DNA from: Acidobacteriota bacterium
GTDB taxonomy: Bacteria > Acidobacteriota > Vicinamibacteria > Vicinamibacterales > Vicinamibacteraceae
Assembly: GCA_023418055.1 (NCBI GenBank)
Contig: JAEZDP010000329.1
Coordinates: 1 to 6,276, forward strand
Direction: 5' to 3'
DNA length: 6,276 nucleotides
The notes under the pieces were generated by a model that saw only the letters and a list, made by a program, of their open reading frames with translations, had not been told where the DNA came from and did not search any database. The translations under genes and the position numbers were made by a program. Positions 1-6,276 of this stretch are shown piece after piece (the stretch's first letter is position 1; every line of letters begins with the position of its first letter).

Positions 1-1507
1 TACCGGTGAAGACGGTCGTGTCCACGCTCGCGTTGCCGCCGAGACGGGCGCGGTGCCCGAGTTCCACCTGCGTCAGTTGCTCGGCGCGGAAGCGCTCGTC
101 GCCGAGTGCGGTGAGCAACAGCGGCAATCCCGCCTCTTCGACGACGGCGAGCACCAACGCGACGTCCCGTTCGCTGACGGCGGGCGTTCGCCGCGCGCGC
201 GAGAGCGAGGCCCACACCCGCTGTCGGTCCAGGCCGTCCCAGATGACGCGGGCCGACGGCAGCAGCCCCCATCCGCCGAAGGTGTCGTGTTCCAGCTTCG
301 AGCCGAGCGTGACGGCGACGTCCTGCCCGAGATCGATCTCGTCCTGGACGAACGCGCTGACCGTGCGCAGGTCGGCGTCGCCGAGGCGCAGGGTCATCGA
401 GCCCGTACCGGACAGGCCGACGCGTCGGAACCCTCCGCCGAACACCAGGCCGTGCCGAGCGCCCAGACGTGTCTCGTACTGCGCGTCGATGTCGGTCGAG
501 TGCTCCGAGAACTCGATGACGGGCTCGTCGCGCCGCGCCGCCGTGTGGTAGGCCTGCACCTGGACGACGGTGCCGTCGGTACGTGTGCGCGTCCACCGCC
601 CCAGCGCCGCAATCTCACGAGCCTCGGATCGTCCGTCCATGGACAGCGCCACCTGGGGCACGACGCTGGTGAGCGCCGGCCCTCCCGGCTGCCCCCGCAA
701 CGCGGTGACGTGCCCTTGCGCCAGCCAGTGATCCTGCCCGCGCGCGACGTCGGTGCGCACCCCGGTCGTGAGGGTGTGCCACCGGTCGGAGAAGGACGTC
801 GGCCCGCTGGGCCCACTGTCACTGAAGCCAGACCACTGCGAATAGACGCGGTACGCCGCAGGCCCGAACGTGCCGCCGTAGCGGATGCCGGCACGCTCGC
901 GCAGGAGCGTCCCGCGGCTCACGTCGACGGCCAGCCCCGGCGTCTCGGCCGACGATCGCGTGATGACGTTGATGACCCCGTTGACGGCGTTGGCGCCCCA
1001 CGAGGCCCCGCCGGGCCCGCGAATCACCTCGATGCGCTCGATGTCCGAGAGCATCAGGTCCTGCATGTCCCAGAAGACCCCCGAGAACGTGCGCGTGTAC
1101 ACCGAGCGGCCATCCACCAGCACGAGGAGCTTGTTCGAGTAGAGGTCGTTGAAGCCACGCATCGAGATGGCCCATTTGCTGGCACTCACCTGCGCCACCT
1201 GGACGCCCGGCGCCATGCGCAGCACCTCGGGCAGCGTGGCGTGGCCCGACCGGCGGATGTCGTCGCGGGTGATGACGAAGATCGCCGCGGCGACGTCTTC
1301 GGCGCGCTGGCTCTTGCGTGCCGCCGACGTCACACGGATGTCCATCAGTTCCTCGAGCGTGGCCTGCCCCAGGCTGAGCGTCGGCGACACTTGTGCGCTG
1401 GCCGAGTCCGCGACGCCGCCGGCGAGGGCCACCGCCACGACGGCGCGGCTCACGAGTCGCAGGAGCAAGGCGAGGTCCGTCGCGCGCGGGGAGGGGCCGG
1501 TCCTCAT
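1..1507 (-). CDS. TonB-dependent outer-membrane receptor, C-terminus cut off by the window edge
   Basis: This is an outer-membrane beta-barrel receptor that imports a ligand using energy passed on by TonB-ExbB-ExbD. The frame from ATG 1507 runs open through 502 codons to the left edge. An in-frame TGA lies two codons upstream (1514-1516), so no earlier start is possible. Residues 1-38 look like a signal peptide: a basic N-terminus, a hydrophobic run at about 12-31, and SASA before Q39 as the cleavage site. A segment LEELMDIRVTSAARK (51-65) precedes the plug domain (about 68-184), which shows VITRDDIRRSG, MRGFND (116-121), LVLVDGRSVY (128-137), IERIEVIRGPGGASWGANAV (156-175) and GVINVITR. Beta-strand-rich barrel sequence follows, including FVQDEIDLG and a run ending ASLSRARRTP. 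Receptors of this type usually run to about 650-750 residues, so the last barrel strands are missing. It follows the YfcC-like carrier gene on the same strand. The ligand (siderophore, cobalamin, peptide or sugar) cannot be told. Confidence 0.95.
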   Translation of the reverse strand, partial: MRTGPSPRATDLALLLRLVSRAVVAVALAGGVADSASAQVSPTLSLGQATLEELMDIRVTSAARKSQRAEDVAAAIFVITRDDIRRSGHATLPEVLRMAPGVQVAQVSASKWAISMRGFNDLYSNKLLVLVDGRSVYTRTFSGVFWDMQDLMLSDIERIEVIRGPGGASWGANAVNGVINVITRSSAETPGLAVDVSRGTLLRERAGIRYGGTFGPAAYRVYSQWSGFSDSGPSGPTSFSDRWHTLTTGVRTDVARGQDHWLAQGHVTALRGQPGGPALTSVVPQVALSMDGRSEAREIAALGRWTRTRTDGTVVQVQAYHTAARRDEPVIEFSEHSTDIDAQYETRLGARHGLVFGGGFRRVGLSGTGSMTLRLGDADLRTVSAFVQDEIDLGQDVAVTLGSKLEHDTFGGWGLLPSARVIWDGLDRQRVWASLSRARRTPAVSERDVALVLAVVEEAGLPLLLTALGDERFRAEQLTQVELGHRARLGGNASVDTTVFTG

Positions 1508-1585
1508 GCCCCGTCAATCGGCGCGGGCACGAGCGGCTTGAGTGCCGGGCCGGGCGAGGCGTGATGTCTGGGCGCAGCGTGCCCG
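1508..1585 (-). other. Spacer between carrier and receptor genes with an 8-base inverted repeat
   Basis: This 78-base gap separates the carrier stop codon from the receptor start. An exact inverted repeat CGGGCACG / CGTGCCCG occupies 1578-1585 and 1524-1531, with 46 bases between the arms. A smaller hairpin (4-base stem GGGC/GCCC, 7-base loop) lies at 1570-1584, just after the carrier stop. Neither is followed by a T-run on the minus strand, so neither is a convincing intrinsic terminator and read-through into the receptor gene is likely. The receptor has only a weak ribosome-binding match (ACGGGG, close to the ATG). In such GC-rich DNA an 8-base inverted repeat can arise by chance. Confidence 0.3.
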
Positions 1586-2962
<1,377 letters not shown>

Positions 2963-3010
2963 GCAGCTCTCCGATGTGAAAGGCCGTCCGGTGTGAAAGC
3001 ATAGAGTGCC
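2963..3010. promoter_or_regulatory. Short divergent spacer with a TGTGAAAG direct repeat
   Basis: Only 48 bases separate the divergent starts of the carrier (GTG 2962, minus) and the zinc-ribbon methyltransferase (ATG 3011, plus). Within it TGTGAAAG occurs twice on the plus strand, at 2975-2982 and 2992-2999, 17 bases apart start to start. This is a comparatively AT-rich patch in an otherwise GC-rich window. The repeat could be an operator for a shared regulator. I see no convincing -35/-10 pair on either strand, and in so short a gap at least one promoter probably overlaps the opposite gene's 5' end. The second copy also lies near the ribosome-binding position of the plus-strand gene, so part of it may serve translation. 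Confidence 0.35.
2967..2972 (-). promoter_or_regulatory. Ribosome-binding site fixing the carrier start at GTG 2962
   Basis: On the minus strand GGAGAG precedes GTG 2962 by four bases (the GGAG core by six). This is the best Shine-Dalgarno match seen next to any start in the window. It supports the GTG over the in-frame upstream ATG at 3196. Confidence 0.7.
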
Positions 3011-4234
3011 ATGTTCACGACGGCCACCGATCTGTGGGCCTGCCCTGCCTGCCGTGCCGCGCTGACGGCGGCCGCCGACACCCTCACGTGCACGCGCTGT
3101 ACCGCCACGTACCCTGTGGTCGATGGCGTGCCGGTCTTTGTGCCTGGCGCGGCCGACGGGCGCGTGCGCCACGAACGCGACCTCGGCACGTACCACGGGT
3201 ACACGCCGTGGATACCGCGCGTCGCGCTGCAGTCACTGCTCGACTCGCACGTCGCGCTCGAACTCGGGTGTGGCAATCAAACGCTCGACGACCCGAACAT
3301 CGTGCGCACCGACGTGCTGCTGCACCCGTTTGCCGATGCGGTGGCCGACGTGCACACCCTGCCGCTGCGTGACGCGTCGGTCGACTTCGTCTTCAGCGGC
3401 GCGGTCTTCGAACACCTGCGCGACCCGTTCCTCGCGGCACGCGAGATCCGGCGCGTGCTGAAGCCGGGCGGCTACGTGTATGCCGACTGGAATTTCGTGT
3501 TCGCCTACCACGGCTACCCGCACCACTACTTCAATGCGTCGCTGCAGGGCATCCGCCAGGCCTTTGGCGCGTTCGTCGAACTGCGCGGCGGCGTGGCGCC
3601 GTTCCAGGGGCCGGCGTACGCGCTGCGGCAGGTGCTCGAGACCTACCTGGAGGGGCTGCCAGCCGATTCGCCTCGGGACGAGGCCTTGCGGCAGGCCATC
3701 GGGCGCGTGCTCGGCTTTCCCCTGGTCGAATACGACACGCGCATGACCACGTCCGCCGTCGAGCGGACCGCCGCCGGGGTGTATTTCTTCGGCATGAAGC
3801 AGGATGCTCCCGACGACACCATCCTCCCGCGCGCGGTGATGGACGTCTATCGCGGATCGGCCGAACTGCAGGCGCGGTTCCCTTTGCCCTGGGACATCGG
3901 CCGGCCCGACAACCTGCTGCGCTGGGCGCAGGAAGAGGGCCGTCGGACAGTGTCCGCCGTCGCCGCTGCCCTCGACGCCGCGCCACGCTTCGTCAAACAC
4001 GGCGACGCGACACGTGCGGGCCGCCACGAGGTGCGGGGCTGGGAGGTGAGCCTGATGTCCGCGCCCCACTTCACCGACAACGACCGCGCCGTGCTGGAGA
4101 TGCTGCGGCGGCGCGAGCGGGGCCTGGGCACGAAAGTGCGCGACGCGCTGCGCGACAACCCCTTGTCACTGCCGCTGAAGGCCGCGCGCTACGTGCAGTG
4201 GCGCCTCGGACAGCGGCGCGGACAGAGCGTCTGA
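3011..4234 (+). CDS. Class I SAM-dependent methyltransferase with N-terminal zinc ribbon
   Basis: A 407-residue protein predicted to transfer a methyl group from S-adenosylmethionine to an unknown acceptor in the cytoplasm. Residues 8-44 form a Trm112-like zinc ribbon: CPAC (11-14), CTRC (27-30) and YPVVDGVPVF (34-43). The Rossmann methyltransferase domain follows: motif I LELGCGN (83-89), the acidic strand-2 end RTD (99-101), DVHTLPLRDASVDFVFS (113-129), AVFEHLRDP (131-139) and RVLKPGGYVYADW (148-160). YHGYPHHYFN (166-175) lies just behind the catalytic core and is a usual part of this subgroup. About 230 further residues have no fold I recognise; they include a Trp/Pro-rich patch near 290-310 and a basic tail (last 30 residues). 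The ATG is chosen because the zinc ribbon begins immediately after it; its ribosome-binding site is weak. The gene is first of a tight three-gene run. Relatives are often found near glycosyltransferases, suggesting a sugar or lipid-linked acceptor, but this is inference. Confidence 0.9.
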   Translation: MFTTATDLWACPACRAALTAAADTLTCTRCTATYPVVDGVPVFVPGAADGRVRHERDLGTYHGYTPWIPRVALQSLLDSHVALELGCGNQTLDDPNIVRTDVLLHPFADAVADVHTLPLRDASVDFVFSGAVFEHLRDPFLAAREIRRVLKPGGYVYADWNFVFAYHGYPHHYFNASLQGIRQAFGAFVELRGGVAPFQGPAYALRQVLETYLEGLPADSPRDEALRQAIGRVLGFPLVEYDTRMTTSAVERTAAGVYFFGMKQDAPDDTILPRAVMDVYRGSAELQARFPLPWDIGRPDNLLRWAQEEGRRTVSAVAAALDAAPRFVKHGDATRAGRHEVRGWEVSLMSAPHFTDNDRAVLEMLRRRERGLGTKVRDALRDNPLSLPLKAARYVQWRLGQRRGQSV

Positions 4235-4235
4235 C

Positions 4236-4868
4236 ATGGACCTGCAGGCCGAGTTCGGCAACATCGACATCTACCTCTTCGATCACCTGCTGCGCGGCAC
4301 CATCACGCCAGGGATGCGCGTGTTCGACGCGGGGTGCGGACAGGGCCGCAATCTCGTGTACCTGCTGCGGCAGGGCTACGAGGTGTGCGGCAACGACACG
4401 AATGCCGAGGCGGTGGCCGCGGTGCGAGCCCTTGCGGTCGGACTCGCGCCGGGCGCCACCTGCGACTTCAGGGTCGAGCGTATCGAGGCCACGTCCTTTC
4501 CCGATGGCCACGCCCACGTCGTGATCGCGAGCGCCGTCCTGCACTTTGCCGAGAGTCACGGGCACTTCGACGCCATGCTCGCCGCGCTGTGGCGTGTGTT
4601 GCGTCCGGGCGGCGTGTTGCTGGCCCGCCTCGCCTCGTCCATCGGCATCGAGACGCTGGTGCGGCCCGTCGGCGTCGAGGGGCGCCACCACCTGCCGGAC
4701 GGCTCGCGGCGCTATCTCGTCGACGCGTCGCGGTTGCTCGAGGCCACGTCGGCACTCGGCGGGTCGCTCGTCGATCCCCTCAAGACCACCGTCGTGCACG
4801 GCCAGCGGGCGATGACCACGTGGGTGGTGCGAAAGGCACCCGACGGGTCCGGTCGGGACGCGCGGTAG
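4236..4868 (+). CDS. Compact class I SAM-dependent methyltransferase (type 11 / TehB-like fold)
   Basis: A 210-residue soluble methyltransferase. It opens with IDIYLFDHLLRG (10-21), then motif I VFDAGCGQGRN (29-39), the strand-2 end GNDTN (52-56) whose aspartate would hold the SAM ribose, the motif II region VVIASAVLHFAES (95-107), and the post-motif LWRVLRPGGVLLARL (118-132). The last 80 residues would complete the sheet and shape the acceptor pocket (HHLPDGSRRYLVD is a visible conserved-looking stretch). Its ATG comes one base after the stop of the upstream methyltransferase (TGA-c-ATG), so translation is almost certainly coupled; there is little ribosome-binding sequence of its own. It shares only the generic fold with its neighbour: no zinc ribbon and no long tail, so the pair is not a simple tandem duplication. 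The acceptor is unknown. General small-molecule and tellurite-type methyltransferases share this fold, so a specific name is not justified. Confidence 0.9.
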   Translation: MDLQAEFGNIDIYLFDHLLRGTITPGMRVFDAGCGQGRNLVYLLRQGYEVCGNDTNAEAVAAVRALAVGLAPGATCDFRVERIEATSFPDGHAHVVIASAVLHFAESHGHFDAMLAALWRVLRPGGVLLARLASSIGIETLVRPVGVEGRHHLPDGSRRYLVDASRLLEATSALGGSLVDPLKTTVVHGQRAMTTWVVRKAPDGSGRDAR

Positions 4869-4877
4869 ACTGCCGCC

Positions 4878-6276
4878 ATGTCGCGCGTGATCTTCGTGCT
4901 GCTGCTGGCGGTGGCGGCGATGCAGTCGCCCGAACTGACGCCGCGTCCCTGGGACGGCTATCGCGGCATCTGGTACATGAACCAGCCGACCGGCGACGCG
5001 TACGGCTACAAGTATTCAGGCGGCTTCGCCACCTATCCACAGTGGCACCTGCCGATGGCCGTCCATGCGCCAGCGGCGCAGAAGACGTTCTTCGTGCTCG
5101 GAGGGTCGGGCGGGCGCGGTCCAGGGCCGGGCGACACGCTCGTGCACCTCGTCGGGTTCTTCGATCACCGGACCGGTGAGGTGTCGCGTCCGGTGCGCCT
5201 GCTCGACAAGCAGACCGACGACGCGCACGACAACCCTGTGCTGTCGATCGACGAGGACGGGCACCTGTGGGTGTTCTCTGCCGCGCACGGCCGTGCTCGG
5301 CCAGCGTACGTGCATCGGTCCGTCAAGCCGTACGCCATCGACGCCTGGGAACTGGTGCAGACCACCAACTTCTCGTACCCGCAGCCGTGGTATCTGGCGG
5401 ACCGGGGCGAGTTCCTCTTCCTGCACACGCTCTACCGCGGCAACCAGCGGTCGCTGCACCAGAGCCGGTCGGTGGACGGCCGCACGTGGAGCACGCCTGA
5501 GTTGCTGGCGCACATCGAGCTTGGCGACTACCAGATCTCGTGGCCGCACGAGGGCCGGGTGGCCACGGTGTTCGACATGCACCCGTCGAAGGGCCGCGCC
5601 GGCACGGGGCTGAACTACCGGTCGAACATCTACTATCTCGAGACGAGCGACGCCGGGCGTCAGTGGACGACGGTGGCGGGCACGCCGGTGGCGCTGCCGA
5701 TCACCGCCGCCGACTCGCCGGCCCTGGTGCTCGACTCGGTGTCGCTCGACCGCAGCGTGTACCTGAAAGACCTGGCGTTCGATGCGGACGGGCGTCCGGT
5801 CGTCCTGTATCTCACCTCGAAGGGCTTCGAGCCGGGGCCGGACAACGGGCCGTACGCCTGGGCGACGGCGCGGTGGACGGGCACCACGTGGGAGCACCGC
5901 ACCTTCACGACCTCGGACCACAACTACGACCACGGGGCACTCTACGTGGAAGCCGACGGCGGGTGGCGAGTCGTGGCGCCAACCGACGCCGGGCCCCAAC
6001 CCTGGGGCACCGGCGGCGAGATGGTGATGTGGACGAGCGGCGACCAGGGCGCGACGTGGACGCGTGTGCGGACGCTGACGAGCGGCAGCGCGCGCAACCA
6101 CTCGTACGCGCGGAGGCCCCTGCATGCACATCCCGGATTCTATGCCATCTGGGCCGACGGCAACGCCCGCGAGCCCTCGGCGTCGCGGGTGTACTTCGCG
6201 ACGCGGGAGGGGGACGTCTACGTGGTGCCGGACCGGATGACGGGCGAGCGTGCGCGGCCGGAGTTGGTGAATGCAG
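4878..6276 (+). CDS. Secreted BNR_4-type beta-propeller protein, possible PL24/PL25-like polysaccharide lyase, 3' end outside the window
   Basis: The frame from ATG 4878 stays open for 466 codons to the right edge. A short basic and hydrophobic start (MSRVIFVLLLAVAAM) is a probable signal peptide without a clear cleavage site, so the product should be exported. The body begins with GYRGIWYMNQPTGD (27-40) and YGYKYSGGF (42-50), then DDAHDNPVLSIDEDGHLWVF (114-133), AAHG (135-138) and HRSVKPY (146-152), the characteristic opening of BNR repeat-containing (BNR_4) proteins. Asp-box-like turns appear at 198-204 (one residue short), 256-263 (TSDAGRQW) and 387-394 (SGDQGATW), as expected for propeller blades. 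Known members of this fold include ulvan lyases of families PL24 and PL25, where a pair of histidines on adjacent strands acts in catalysis or substrate binding. Here H117 and H137 could be that pair, with Y186, R187 and R197 nearby as further candidates. It starts nine bases after the upstream stop with no visible Shine-Dalgarno, so it probably relies on coupling. It could instead be a non-catalytic glycan-binding propeller. Confidence 0.88.
   Translation, partial: MSRVIFVLLLAVAAMQSPELTPRPWDGYRGIWYMNQPTGDAYGYKYSGGFATYPQWHLPMAVHAPAAQKTFFVLGGSGGRGPGPGDTLVHLVGFFDHRTGEVSRPVRLLDKQTDDAHDNPVLSIDEDGHLWVFSAAHGRARPAYVHRSVKPYAIDAWELVQTTNFSYPQPWYLADRGEFLFLHTLYRGNQRSLHQSRSVDGRTWSTPELLAHIELGDYQISWPHEGRVATVFDMHPSKGRAGTGLNYRSNIYYLETSDAGRQWTTVAGTPVALPITAADSPALVLDSVSLDRSVYLKDLAFDADGRPVVLYLTSKGFEPGPDNGPYAWATARWTGTTWEHRTFTTSDHNYDHGALYVEADGGWRVVAPTDAGPQPWGTGGEMVMWTSGDQGATWTRVRTLTSGSARNHSYARRPLHAHPGFYAIWADGNAREPSASRVYFATREGDVYVVPDRMTGERARPELVNA

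Noticed and set aside
53..1564. 503-codon open frame on the plus strand, antisense to the receptor gene
   Set aside because: Its translation is Arg/Ala/His-rich with no recognisable domain, while the minus strand over the same bases encodes a clear TonB receptor. Long antisense frames are common in GC-rich genes because stop codons are rare.
1570..1585. Possible intrinsic terminator just after the carrier stop
   Set aside because: The stem is only four base pairs and no T-run follows on the minus strand.
3011..4868. Tandem duplication of one methyltransferase gene
   Set aside because: The two proteins share only generic SAM-binding motifs; lengths, N-termini and C-terminal regions differ, so they are separate families brought together.
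4334..5179. 281-codon plus-strand frame crossing the junction of the second methyltransferase and the propeller gene
   Set aside because: Out of frame with both real genes and composed mostly of Arg, Ala and Gly. I considered a frameshifted fusion but both real genes are intact in their own frames.
5016..6131. 371-codon open frame on the minus strand opposite the propeller gene
   Set aside because: Arg/Val/His-rich with no domain. The plus strand carries the conserved BNR_4 sequence throughout.

Overview
The window is uniformly GC-rich. It carries five protein genes in two divergent blocks and no RNA gene, insertion sequence or CRISPR array. The mix of a TonB-dependent receptor, a secreted BNR-type beta-propeller and strongly GC-biased codons points to a Gram-negative bacterium. 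The flavour resembles soil Acidobacteriota (for example the Vicinamibacteria), but this placement is an inference from general protein style, not from a marker gene.

Left block, minus strand. From about the middle of the window leftwards lie a YfcC/DcuC-type inner-membrane carrier (2962 to 1586) and then, after a 78-base gap, a TonB-dependent outer-membrane receptor (1507 to beyond the left edge). The receptor has its signal peptide, plug domain and the first part of its barrel; the C-terminal barrel is outside the window. Their order and shared strand allow co-transcription. An outer-membrane plus inner-membrane uptake pair is a reasonable guess, but the substrate cannot be read from the sequence.

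Right block, plus strand. A 48-base divergent spacer (2963-3010) holds two copies of an 8-base direct repeat. To its right, three genes are packed head to tail. The first is a class I SAM-dependent methyltransferase with an N-terminal four-cysteine zinc ribbon and a long C-terminal extension (3011-4234). One base after its stop comes a second, compact class I methyltransferase (4236-4868). Nine bases further is a probably secreted BNR_4-type beta-propeller (4878 to beyond the right edge), related to the propeller folds that include ulvan lyases of families PL24/PL25. The packing says the three are expressed together.

The most interesting point is that a probable glycan-binding or glycan-cleaving propeller sits directly behind two methyltransferases of the type often found in glycan-modification loci. 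The genes themselves belong to recognisable families. I found no strong evidence for a wholly new system; the combination and the C-terminal extension of the first methyltransferase are what deserve follow-up.
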